From Bacillota bacterium (GTDB lineage: Bacteria; Bacillota; Clostridia; Lachnospirales; Lachnospiraceae), in NCBI GenBank assembly GCA_023393095.1, contig JAEWMT010000107.1, positions 1 through 14,264 of the forward strand: a DNA stretch of 14,264 nt. The letters are read 5' to 3'. Positions 1-6,959 of this stretch are shown here, one piece after another. Within the stretch, counting starts at the first letter, position 1. The number at the start of each line of letters is the position of its first letter. Under the pieces are notes generated by a model, which was given only the letters and a program-made list of their open reading frames with translations, was not told the DNA's origin and ran no database searches. Made by a program: the position numbers and the translations under genes.

Positions 1-1517
1 GATCAATAGATGGAGGATATTCCTCATTTTGTACGATTACCGTTAAACAGGTAGCAACAGCAATCAAGTTTGACGTTGCTGATCTTAAGATGAAAACCGG
101 AGAAAACTATCAGTTAAAAGTGACTCTTTCACCAAATGGCAGCACGGAAAATAATCTGTCATGGCAATCCACAGATACAAAGGTAGCTACCGTAGATGAT
201 CAGGGTAAGATTGTTGCTAAGACATCCGGTATAGCAATCATTATGGCAAGAACTGAAGCTGGTGCAGTAGCATACTGTAAGGTTACCGTAACACAGTCAG
301 TTAACGGACTTGTACTCAATTATTCCGATAAGACAATTAATAAAGGTGAAACCTTTACTTTAGAAGCTTCCGTGAATCCGAGTACAGCTACGAAGCTTAA
401 TGTCTCCTGGAAAAGTTCAAATGCAAATATAGCTACCATAGATAAGAACGGATTAGTCAAGGGTATTGTAGGAGGAACCGTAGTCATTACCTGTACTACA
501 GATGATGGCGGATATTCTGCAACCTGTGTGGTAACGGTAAAGGAATCAGTTACCTCAATAAAATTAAATTATAAAACCTATAAATTAGGCTTAAAGAAAT
601 CATTTAAGCTCATTGCAACTGCTTCCAATGAATCAGCAACGAACCAGAAGTTTAAATGGACATCCAGTAATAAAAAAATAGCTACGGTAAGTTCCACAGG
701 TAAGGTATACGGTATTAAGAAAGGCTATGTAACAATTACTGCTACAGCACTTGATGGCAGTGAAGCAGAGGCTAGTTGTGAAGTAAGAGTTGTAACACTT
801 GTTAAAAGTGTGAAACTCAGTAAATCAGCAATGTCTATGTATGTTGGGGATTCCAAAAAATTAAAAGCAACGGTTTCACCTAAGAATGCTACATACAAGC
901 ATGCAAAATGGACTACCAGTGATAAATCAGTAGCAATTGTTGATGATGATGGAACTGTTATTGCATTCAAGGCAGGAAATGTTATGATTACTGCAAGTGC
1001 TATGGATAGCAGTGGTAAGAAATCAATCTGTTATGTTTCAGTTTACGAACGAGTCGCTTCGACAGCAATTACTTTACCGACCAAGTCGCTGACCATGGTA
1101 AGAGGTGAGTCCAAGCAGCTTGACCCTGTAATTACTCCGAAAAATTCAACCGACAAGATAACTTACACTTCAGATAATTCAGCGGTGGCAACTGTATCTA
1201 AAACGACAGGAAAGATAACGTCTAAATCGCCGGGAACAGCATTTGTCACGGCAATGACGGAATCTGGTAAATTAGCGACAATACAGGTTATGGTAATCGG
1301 CTTGAATCAGACGACATTAGTTGGAGAACAATATACGAATTATATACTGACGGTTGATGGAACAACGAGTAAGGTACAGTGGCATTCGGATAATCCATTA
1401 GTTGCCGTTGTGTATAGTGATGGTACAGTAAGTACAAGGGCATTAGGTACAACGAGGATTACTGCCACAGTGAATGGCGTTAAGCTCACCTGTGTGGTTA
1501 CTGTAAAAAAAATATAA
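1..1517 (+). CDS. Tandem bacterial Ig-like (Big_2) domain protein, 3' part
   Basis: The frame is open from the left edge (first full codon at 3), so the start and any signal peptide lie outside; the first ATG at 90 is internal. About 504 residues are visible. They are six complete repeats of roughly 71-85 residues plus the tail of a seventh. Each follows the Big_2 pattern: a V-x-L strand, G-[ED]-x-x-x-L, a W-x-S-[ST/SD] core, [IV]-A-x-[VI], a G-x-[VI] turn, G-[TN]-x-x-[IV]-T-A and a final V-[TS]-V strand. Such arrays usually form stalks of secreted or cell-surface adhesins and enzymes, so an extracellular role is inferred. The C-terminus stops right after the last repeat, with no LPXTG, transmembrane or SLH anchor, so attachment or catalysis must come from the missing N-terminal part. 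Repeat 5 lacks the cysteine found near the end of the others. A terminator follows. The domain call is firm; the function is unknown. Confidence 0.9.
   Translation, partial: SIDGGYSSFCTITVKQVATAIKFDVADLKMKTGENYQLKVTLSPNGSTENNLSWQSTDTKVATVDDQGKIVAKTSGIAIIMARTEAGAVAYCKVTVTQSVNGLVLNYSDKTINKGETFTLEASVNPSTATKLNVSWKSSNANIATIDKNGLVKGIVGGTVVITCTTDDGGYSATCVVTVKESVTSIKLNYKTYKLGLKKSFKLIATASNESATNQKFKWTSSNKKIATVSSTGKVYGIKKGYVTITATALDGSEAEASCEVRVVTLVKSVKLSKSAMSMYVGDSKKLKATVSPKNATYKHAKWTTSDKSVAIVDDDGTVIAFKAGNVMITASAMDSSGKKSICYVSVYERVASTAITLPTKSLTMVRGESKQLDPVITPKNSTDKITYTSDNSAVATVSKTTGKITSKSPGTAFVTAMTESGKLATIQVMVIGLNQTTLVGEQYTNYILTVDGTTSKVQWHSDNPLVAVVYSDGTVSTRALGTTRITATVNGVKLTCVVTVKKI
51..1514 (+). repeat. 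Six tandem Ig-like repeats within the coding sequence
   Basis: Repeat units by eye: 51-296, 297-545, 546-794, 795-1049, 1050-1301 and 1302-1514 (the last one shorter), preceded by a repeat tail at 3-50. The units are diverged at DNA level, so this is an old protein-domain array rather than a recent DNA duplication. Units 1-4 and 6 end in a Cys-x-V-x-V type strand; unit 5 has Ile-Gln in place of the Cys. Confidence 0.85.
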
Positions 1518-1528
1518 CTAATTAAAAT

Positions 1529-1591
1529 AAACTGCTGATCATATATAATCGGGTTTCTACTTGGTAATTAAAATATGATCGGCAGTTTTTT
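1529..1591 (+). terminator. Terminator of the Ig-like protein gene
   Basis: A 16-base stem pairs 1529-1544 with 1573-1588, with one G-U pair. The loop is long (28 bases) and a T-run begins inside the right arm and ends near 1591. It starts 12 bases after the stop codon. The long loop is unusual, but stem and T-tract fit intrinsic termination. Confidence 0.75.
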
Positions 1592-1775
1592 ATTTCAAAG
1601 GTAATTGCTTCCTATGAAATAAAACTCCGCACAGAATTGTACCTTTATTATGGAAATATATTATTTTGTATCCCCGCTTGGGTCTAAAGGAATGAGCTTA
1701 GGACATACTTTGTTGTGCATATTGATTATGAAAACTGTCATTTTTTGTTGACATCGACAAGGAATAAAATATGGA

Positions 1776-1804
1776 TTGATTAAGAATTTTTTGTATGATA
1801 CAAT
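1776..1804 (+). promoter_or_regulatory. recN promoter (sigma-A type, extended -10)
   Basis: A -35 element TTGATT (1776-1781), a 17-base spacer and a -10 element TACAAT (1799-1804), with an extended -10 TG at 1796-1797. The expected start point is near 1811, giving a leader of about 65 bases to the recN start codon. Confidence 0.65.
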
Positions 1805-1810
1805 ACATTC

Positions 1811-1824
1811 AGAACATATGTTTT
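1811..1824 (+). promoter_or_regulatory. LexA (SOS) operator candidate at the recN start point
   Basis: The 14-mer AGAACATATGTTTT fits the Gram-positive LexA box (CGAAC-RNRY-GTTYG) at all positions except the two outermost bases, and is palindromic apart from one pair. It begins about 7 bases after the -10 element, so a bound repressor would cover the start point. recN is a classic SOS gene in many bacteria. That LexA binds here is inference. Confidence 0.65.
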
Positions 1825-1875
1825 TGAAGAGTGTATAAGGTACAGTAATTTTGTTGTCAGAAAAGAGGGTTATTA

Positions 1876-3561
1876 TTGTTAATCAGCTTACATGTTAAGA
1901 ATTTTGCTATCATAAACGAAGTGGAAGTATATTTTAAAGACCACCTTAATATAATGACCGGTGAAACCGGTGCCGGAAAATCTATTATTATTGGTTCTGT
2001 TAATGCAGCACTTGGTGCTAAGATTAACAGGGATATTGTTAGACATGGAGCAGAATATGCCTTAGTCGAATTGATTTTCGAGACAAAGGATGAGTCGGTA
2101 TTTCAAGCAATGAGGGATTTAGATATCCCAATTGAAGGAGATCAAATTATTATCTCTAGAAAAATAATGTCGGGAAGAAGTATCTGCAAGATTAATGGAG
2201 AGAATGTGACAGCATCTGCCCTGGCTGCAATAGCTGGACTTTTGATCGATATTCATGGACAGCACGAACACCAATCCCTCTTACATAAACAAAAGCATAT
2301 GGAAATCGTAGATCGTTTTGCCAAAGATGAAATTGGATATTTGAAACAGGATCTTGAGCAATGCTATAAAGAATATACAAAGTTAAAATATGAATATGAT
2401 AAGGCCGGAATTGATGAAGAGAAGAGATTAAGGGAAATATCATTTTTAGAATATGAAATAAATGAAATTGTAAGTGCTTCACTGATTGTCGGAGAGGATG
2501 AGGAGCTTTCTGCAAGATATAAGAAATTATCAAATGCTAATGCGATTTCAGAAGGCCTGCAGAATGTATATCATCTGACCGGGTATGAAGCCTCCTGTGC
2601 AGGAGATATCATAGGACGTGCGCTAAGGCAACTAACCAAAATTTCAGAATTTGATGAGACAGTCAGTGGTTTTTTAAGTCAGGTTTCTGATATTGAAGGT
2701 CTGTTGAATGATTTAAACAGAGATATTTCTCAGTATATTGATGATTTTGATAATCCAGAAGAAGAATTTATAGAAGTTACAAAACGTCTTGATTTAATTA
2801 ACCATTTAAAGGCCAAATATGGCAACTCAATAGAGCAGATAATACAGTATTGCCAAGAATGCGAAAACAAATTGGAAAAATATCATGATTATGATGCTTA
2901 TATGAGTAAACTTGGTAAAACACTTTCGGATACGGAAAATAAACTAGTATCCTTATCGGAACAATTGTCAGATATCAGAAAAAGAAAGGCCAAGGAACTT
3001 ACAAAAAGAATCAGAGACTCGCTGGTAGCGCTTAATTTCCTTGATGTTAAGTTTGATATGGTTTTCAATAAAACACTAAATTATTCGGCAAATGGATTTG
3101 ATGACGGTGAATTTATCATATCTACAAATCCTGGTGAGGAAATGAAGCCATTATCTAGAATCGCTTCTGGAGGTGAACTTTCCAGAATAATGCTTGGTAT
3201 AAAATCAGTTTTAGCGGATAAAGATGAAATTGAAACATTGATTTTTGATGAAATTGATGTGGGAATAAGTGGAAGGACTGCTCAAATGGTGTCAGAACAG
3301 CTTTCCAATATAGCAAAACATCATCAAATAATCTGTATTACACATCTTGCTCAGATTGCAGCAATGGCAGATTCTCACTACATTATCGAGAAGAATACGG
3401 ATGGTCAATCAACACAGACCACGATTAAGGAATTATCATCAGAAGAATCAATTGATGAACTTTCACGAATACTTGGTGGTGTAGAAATTACAGATCGTGT
3501 GAAAGAAAATGCTAGAGAGATGAAAGCTTTGGCAATAAGTACCAAAAAATGCATTCTTTAA
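1876..3561 (+). CDS. recN: DNA repair protein RecN
   Basis: 561 residues, a usual RecN length. RecN is an SMC-like ATPase recruited early to double-strand breaks, where it tethers DNA ends for RecA-dependent repair. Visible motifs are Walker A GETGAGKS (29-36), the GQHEHQ segment (128-133), the ABC signature SGGELSR (431-437), Walker B with IFDEIDVGIS (456-465) and the switch histidine in ITHLAQIAA (488-496). The middle (about 150-380) is charged and probably coiled coil. The start is TTG at 1876, chosen because the N-terminal strand MLISLHVKNFAII matches the family and GAGGG at 1865-1869 lies 6 bases upstream. The gene has its own promoter and LexA-like site and ends in a terminator, so it appears to be transcribed alone. 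argR, often found just upstream of recN in Firmicutes, is absent here. Confidence 0.98.
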   Translation: MLISLHVKNFAIINEVEVYFKDHLNIMTGETGAGKSIIIGSVNAALGAKINRDIVRHGAEYALVELIFETKDESVFQAMRDLDIPIEGDQIIISRKIMSGRSICKINGENVTASALAAIAGLLIDIHGQHEHQSLLHKQKHMEIVDRFAKDEIGYLKQDLEQCYKEYTKLKYEYDKAGIDEEKRLREISFLEYEINEIVSASLIVGEDEELSARYKKLSNANAISEGLQNVYHLTGYEASCAGDIIGRALRQLTKISEFDETVSGFLSQVSDIEGLLNDLNRDISQYIDDFDNPEEEFIEVTKRLDLINHLKAKYGNSIEQIIQYCQECENKLEKYHDYDAYMSKLGKTLSDTENKLVSLSEQLSDIRKRKAKELTKRIRDSLVALNFLDVKFDMVFNKTLNYSANGFDDGEFIISTNPGEEMKPLSRIASGGELSRIMLGIKSVLADKDEIETLIFDEIDVGISGRTAQMVSEQLSNIAKHHQIICITHLAQIAAMADSHYIIEKNTDGQSTQTTIKELSSEESIDELSRILGGVEITDRVKENAREMKALAISTKKCIL

Positions 3562-3588
3562 AATTAAAAAAAAACGAATACTAAAATT

Positions 3589-3620
3589 AAGGATATACAA
3601 TACTATGTATATCCTTTTTT
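3589..3620 (+). terminator. recN terminator
   Basis: A perfect 10-base stem (3589-3598 with 3607-3616), an 8-base loop and a T-run to 3620, starting 27 bases after the recN stop. Confidence 0.88.
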
Positions 3621-3708
3621 GTTGCTTAAGAAATTGCAACCCTATGGAAAAAACCAAACACAGACTTGCATAATACAGATCTCGGTTTGTAACTAAAACC
3701 AATTGCAA

Positions 3709-3739
3709 GTATGTAAATTTATAAATTAGATGCATTTTA
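3709..3739 (+). promoter_or_regulatory. Possible sigma-G type promoter of spoIVB
   Basis: GTATG at 3709-3713 fits the sigma-G -35 pattern GNATR, and CATTTTA at 3733-3739 fits the -10 pattern CATNHTA. The 19-base spacer is one longer than usual. Forespore expression of spoIVB is known in Bacillus, and the predicted start near 3746 leaves a short leader before the ribosome binding site at 3773. Tentative. Confidence 0.33.
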
Positions 3740-3783
3740 TATAAATTCGGAGATACGTATAGAAAAAGGTATGAGGTGAAAGG

Positions 3784-5067
3784 ATGAGGAGTAGGAGAAT
3801 ATACAGAAGGATATTAATTTGTCTTTTTATAACAAATATTTTTTTTCTTGGATTTTATTTTTATCATTATGTCGAAGAAAATATTCCAGATGAGATTAAG
3901 ATTCAAGTAGATAAACTGGAAAGCTTTAACTTCAAAATGCCACTGGAGGCCAATATAAAAACGGACAATATTGGGGTTATTAGTGTTAATAATTTAAAGG
4001 TACCATCATCCCAGATTAACATAGACATGAATAAGCCATTTACCTTGCAATCCTCTCAAACTGGCGAATATAATATATGTCTGAAACTATTTGGATTATT
4101 CAAGTTTAAAAATATATCCTTGGATGTTATTGAACCGACAAAATTAATTCCTTGTGGAAATCCTATTGGCATTTATGTTGAAACCGACGGTATTCTTATA
4201 TTAGGAAGCGGAAGGATTACTGGGGAGGATGGGCTTAATCATGAACCAATTAATAATAAATTAAAATCAGGTGATTATATACTTGCGATTAATGGTAAAC
4301 CCATGAATAAAAAGAGAGAATTCATCAATGAAATACAAAAATGTAATGGCAAAGATATTACCTTGTTAGTACGACGAAATACTGAAAAATTTACTGTAAA
4401 TATTACTCCAGTAAAAACTGCCAGCGGAAATTATAAAATCGGTGCTTGGATTAGAGATAACACACAAGGTATCGGAACGCTTACCTTTGTAACTGGAAAA
4501 GGCCAGTTCGGAGCATTAGGTCACGGTATTACCGACATTGATACAGGGCTTCTTATGGATGTTAAAAGCGGATCGATATACAACGCAGAGATTATGTCAA
4601 TTGTAAAGGGAAAAGAAGGCGAACCTGGAGAGTTAATTGGAATGATTCGTCAAAGCAATAAATTTAAGCTTGGAAGTATCAGAGAAAATACTTACCAGGG
4701 TATCTTTGGAAAAGTAGAAAGTAATTTTGAAACTAATTTAACTGAAAAGCCTCTGGAAATTGGATTAAAGCAGGAAGTAAAAAAAGGAAAAGCATCTATA
4801 TTATGTACCATTGGTGATAAAGTAGAAAAATTTGATATAGAAATTTTAAGTATAGATATTAGTAATACAAATCATAGTAAAGGAATTGTTCTTCGAATTA
4901 CTGATCCAAAACTTCTAAATAAGACAGGTGGTATCGTACAGGGTATGAGCGGCAGCCCAATTATACAAAATAATAAGATAATAGGTGCAGTTACGCATGT
5001 TTTTATACAGGATTCAACGAAAGGATACGGTACATTCATTGAAAACATGGTAAATAATTTAGAATAA
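3784..5067 (+). CDS. spoIVB: SpoIVB serine peptidase (stage IV sporulation protein B)
   Basis: 427 residues, almost the B. subtilis length. SpoIVB is made in the forespore, crosses the inner forespore membrane and cleaves SpoIVFA in the space between the membranes. This frees the SpoIVFB protease to process pro-sigma-K in the mother cell. A basic N-terminus is followed by one membrane segment (about 9-28). A PDZ domain spans about 115-205 (GDYILAINGKP at 163-173), then comes the S55 peptidase domain. The catalytic His is H247 (ALGHGITD), the Ser is S389 (QGMSGSP) and D374 (ITDPK) fits the acidic residue. The His-Asp-Ser spacings (127 and 142) equal those known for B. subtilis H236, D363 and S378, so the enzyme looks intact. 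The start ATG has GAGGTG 5 bases upstream. A terminator separates it from recN, so it needs its own promoter. I see no terminator after it, so some read-through into spo0A is possible. Confidence 0.97.
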   Translation: MRSRRIYRRILICLFITNIFFLGFYFYHYVEENIPDEIKIQVDKLESFNFKMPLEANIKTDNIGVISVNNLKVPSSQINIDMNKPFTLQSSQTGEYNICLKLFGLFKFKNISLDVIEPTKLIPCGNPIGIYVETDGILILGSGRITGEDGLNHEPINNKLKSGDYILAINGKPMNKKREFINEIQKCNGKDITLLVRRNTEKFTVNITPVKTASGNYKIGAWIRDNTQGIGTLTFVTGKGQFGALGHGITDIDTGLLMDVKSGSIYNAEIMSIVKGKEGEPGELIGMIRQSNKFKLGSIRENTYQGIFGKVESNFETNLTEKPLEIGLKQEVKKGKASILCTIGDKVEKFDIEILSIDISNTNHSKGIVLRITDPKLLNKTGGIVQGMSGSPIIQNNKIIGAVTHVFIQDSTKGYGTFIENMVNNLE

Positions 5068-5091
5068 GCATATCTTTTGTTAAAAAAAATA

Positions 5092-5100
5092 TTCGACGAA
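5092..5100 (-). promoter_or_regulatory. Spo0A-box candidate, distal
   Basis: On the minus strand this reads TTCGTCGAA, 8 of 9 matches to the Spo0A box TTTGTCGAA. The + strand reading TTCGACGAA is also close because the site is nearly symmetric. It lies 25 bases after the spoIVB stop and about 150 bases upstream of the first spo0A promoter. Confidence 0.4.
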
Positions 5101-5218
5101 ATATCTCAAAACAAAAAATAGATATTCTAAATTTAGCAGCATATAATCTGGATAAAATTACCATAAGTACAAAATGTTGTGGTTAACGATTTAGAAACAG
5201 AAAATCCGTTTAATTCTC

Positions 5219-5225
5219 TGTCGAA
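5219..5225 (+). promoter_or_regulatory. Spo0A-box candidate upstream of spo0A promoter 1
   Basis: TGTCGAA is an exact match to the Spo0A box core TGNCGAA. It sits 18 bases upstream of the -35 element at 5244, a position suited to autoregulation of spo0A, which is known in Bacillus. A 7-base match can occur by chance. Confidence 0.5.
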
Positions 5226-5243
5226 CGGTGCGGCAAGAAACGT

Positions 5244-5272
5244 TTGATAGTTTGATGTAATATAGATATAAT
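5244..5272 (+). promoter_or_regulatory. spo0A promoter 1 (sigma-A type)
   Basis: TTGATA (5244-5249), a 17-base spacer and a perfect TATAAT (5267-5272). The expected start near 5279 gives a leader of about 325 bases that includes the 7-codon ORF at 5318. Confidence 0.65.
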
Positions 5273-5317
5273 TTTTGTATGGCAAAAATTTACAGAAGCA
5301 AGGAGGCACAAAAGACG

Positions 5318-5341
5318 ATGTTTCGAGGGTATTATTGTTGA
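5318..5341 (+). CDS. Possible 7-codon leader peptide upstream of spo0A
   Basis: ATG at 5318 opens a frame reading MFRGYYC and stops at TGA 5339-5341. A full-strength Shine-Dalgarno AAGGAGG (5300-5306) lies 11 bases upstream, and the whole unit sits just after spo0A promoter 1. Such a good ribosome site ahead of so short an ORF hints at a leader peptide or a ribosome-landing site, but it may be chance. No family is recognisable. Confidence 0.3.
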   Translation: MFRGYYC

Positions 5342-5414
5342 TAATTGGCTGTTAATGTAAATAATTAATAAAAATAGTCATATTATATTGTACAATTTGC
5401 TTATTTGATAATTA

Positions 5415-5443
5415 TTGACGCTTAAATATTGTAGATGTATAAT
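5415..5443 (+). promoter_or_regulatory. spo0A promoter 2 (sigma-A type)
   Basis: TTGACG (5415-5420), a 17-base spacer and a perfect TATAAT (5438-5443): the best sigma-A promoter in the window. The expected start near 5450 gives a leader of about 155 bases and bypasses the 7-codon ORF. Confidence 0.75.
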
Positions 5444-5604
5444 ATACGTAGCTAAACAACATGAAACCGAAAAAACATCATTATAGTACACAAAATGTGA
5501 ACAAAGGATATAGGTAATCTAAATTCGTTTAGGGGAATTACAAATGGTGATTTTAATATCGCAGAAAAAAGAACTATAAAAAGTAATGGAGGTTATAAAA
5601 TTAA

Positions 5605-6411
5605 ATGGGGAAAATTAATGTGGCTATTGTTGATGACAATGAGAGGATGGTAAATTTACTCGAAGATATTTTAAAAGAAGATTCAGAAATTGAAGTTGTT
5701 GGCAAATCAGAGAACGGAATTGATGCCTTAGATATGATTAAGGAGAAAAAACCAGATGTAGTATTATTGGATTTAATCATGCCAAAGTTAGATGGGCTAG
5801 GTGTTATGGAGAAGGTAAGAAGAGATTCGGAATTCAAGAAAAATCCATCCTTTATCGTAATTACAGCTATCGGGCAGGAAGGGGTTACAGAGAATGCATT
5901 TGAACTCGGTGCCAATTATTACATTATGAAGCCCTTTGATAATAACGTGATTTTATCTAGAATAAAGCAGATCAAAGGTGATTATCATAATAAACTTATT
6001 GATAATCATAATAATAGAGTCAGCACATTTGAAAATAAAAGTACATATATAGAGAGAAATTTAGAATCAGATGTAACCAATATCATTCATGAAATAGGCG
6101 TTCCCGCACATATTAAAGGTTATCAGTATTTACGTGATGCAATTATGATGTCAGTTAATGATGCTGAGATGTTAAATTCCATAACCAAACTATTATATCC
6201 TTCAATAGCAAAACGCCATAAAACCACGCCGAGCAGAGTGGAAAGAGCAATTCGACATGCGATCGAGGTTGCTTGGAGCCGTGGTAAAATGGATACAATC
6301 GATGAATTATTCGGGTATACTGTCAGTAATGGAAAAGGAAAGCCTACAAACTCAGAATTTGTAGCTTTGATCGCTGATAAAATCCGTTTAGAATATAAAT
6401 TAAGATCCTAA
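5605..6411 (+). CDS. spo0A: Stage 0 sporulation protein A, Spo0A
   Basis: 268 residues, the usual length. Spo0A is the phosphorelay response regulator that commits spore formers to sporulation by binding Spo0A boxes. The receiver domain covers about 1-123. It has the acidic pair D10-D11, the phosphoacceptor D56 in VVLLDLIMP, the switch threonine T87 in ITAIG and K109 in IMKPF. A variable linker runs to about 150. The C-terminal DNA-binding domain then carries the conserved SRVERAIRHAIEVAWSRG segment (210-227) and GKPTNSEF (245-252). All key residues are present. The ATG at 5605 has TGGAGG at 5587-5592, 12 bases upstream, which is rather far and may weaken initiation. Two sigma-A promoters and Spo0A-box candidates upstream suggest basal plus self-controlled expression. 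A strong terminator follows, separating it from glycolysis. Confidence 0.98.
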   Translation: MGKINVAIVDDNERMVNLLEDILKEDSEIEVVGKSENGIDALDMIKEKKPDVVLLDLIMPKLDGLGVMEKVRRDSEFKKNPSFIVITAIGQEGVTENAFELGANYYIMKPFDNNVILSRIKQIKGDYHNKLIDNHNNRVSTFENKSTYIERNLESDVTNIIHEIGVPAHIKGYQYLRDAIMMSVNDAEMLNSITKLLYPSIAKRHKTTPSRVERAIRHAIEVAWSRGKMDTIDELFGYTVSNGKGKPTNSEFVALIADKIRLEYKLRS

Positions 6412-6423
6412 TAAAATTAGATG

Positions 6424-6466
6424 AACATACCATATCATTTTAAATAATGATATGGTATGTTTTTTT
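6424..6466 (+). terminator. spo0A terminator
   Basis: A perfect 16-base stem (6424-6439 with 6446-6461), a 6-base loop and a T-run to 6466, beginning 13 bases after the spo0A stop. Confidence 0.93.
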
Positions 6467-6791
6467 ACAAGATAAGCCTAAAATCAAATTTATAAATTGA
6501 TATAAAAGGAATACTTTGTATTATTCTTTGGAATAATAATTCTGTATGACATGTGGGTGTTCCTAGGATACAAATATAAAACATTTTTTGAGATATCTAC
6601 TCAAATCTTAGGAAGTTCCATAGATATAGGAGAAATAAGTAATTTTAAAAGCAAAAATCCTTTATAATTTACGGTTTTATTTACCTTGGAATACATAGGA
6701 TAGAGATGCTTTTAAAAATGCACAAAAAAATAAAGTTTTAAAATTAAATTATAAACATATTCATAATATTATAAAATAGACAATAAAGCAC

Positions 6792-6820
6792 TTGATATTT
6801 TATCTTAAATTAGGTAAAAT
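6792..6820 (+). promoter_or_regulatory. gap operon promoter (sigma-A type)
   Basis: TTGATA (6792-6797), a 17-base spacer and TAAAAT (6815-6820). The expected start near 6827 leaves a leader of about 133 bases, which contains the inverted repeat CATTGA/TCAATG (6828-6849) and the palindrome at 6909-6922. Confidence 0.6.
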
Positions 6821-6908
6821 GAATCTGCATTGAGAATTTTTTGTCAATGTTCAAGTTATATACAAGATGGATTGGTAAATCTGTTAATTTAATGAATTGG
6901 TTTAATTG

Positions 6909-6922
6909 CTGTCAATTGACAG
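6909..6922 (+). promoter_or_regulatory. Perfect 14-base palindrome in the gap leader
   Basis: CTGTCAATTGACAG is a perfect dyad ending 22 bases before the gap ribosome binding site. It could be a repressor operator or a short RNA hairpin. It does not resemble the CggR or Rex operators. The TTGACA inside it has no -10 element at normal spacing, so I do not call it a -35. Confidence 0.45.
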
Positions 6923-6959
6923 TATATTATAAATTTAAACATTTAGGAGGAATATAATC

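Larger units (their letters stand above)
1518..1875. other. Intergenic region between the Ig-like gene and recN
   Basis: This 358-base gap holds the terminator at 1529-1591 and the recN promoter and LexA-like operator at 1776-1824. In between (about 1592-1747) I see no ORF with a ribosome binding site; there is only a loose inverted repeat (AAAGGTA near 1596 with TACCTTT near 1640) of unclear meaning. An isolated TTGACA at 1748-1753 has no -10 element at proper spacing. Confidence 0.7.
5068..5604. other. spo0A control region and long leader
   Basis: This 537-base gap has no protein gene apart from a possible 7-codon leader ORF. It holds two sigma-A type promoters (5244-5272 and 5415-5443) and Spo0A-box candidates at 5092-5100 and 5219-5225. 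A 10-base palindrome ATTGTACAAT lies at 5387-5396 and a 7-base stem (5100-5106 with 5120-5126) lies after spoIVB without a T-run. A sigma-H-like AAAGGATAT at 5503-5511 lacks a partner at proper spacing. Confidence 0.7.
6412..6959. other. Intergenic region between spo0A and gap
   Basis: This 548-base, very AT-rich gap carries the spo0A terminator, the gap promoter (6792-6820), an inverted repeat and a perfect palindrome in the gap leader. In the middle are two small hairpins without T-runs: 6519-6538 (8-base stem, loop TTTG) and 6587-6605 (TTTGAG with CTCAAA). I see no ORF with a ribosome binding site here and no cggR-type repressor gene. Confidence 0.7.

Noticed and set aside
1748..1753. TTGACA as the recN -35 element
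   Set aside because: No -10 at 16-18 bases; the pair at 1776 and 1799 is better spaced and has an extended -10.
5503..5540. sigma-H promoter for spo0A (AAAGGATAT and GGGGAATTA)
   Set aside because: Each half fits its consensus, but they are 20 bases apart rather than about 11-12, so the pair is not convincing.
6505..6534. sigma-H-like AAAGGAATA with GAATAA after spo0A
   Set aside because: Spacing is off, the first base of the -10 does not fit, and no gene would be served.
6840..6848. Spo0A box TTTGTCAAT in the gap leader
   Set aside because: The final base does not match and the site lies downstream of the predicted start; AT-rich DNA makes such matches common.
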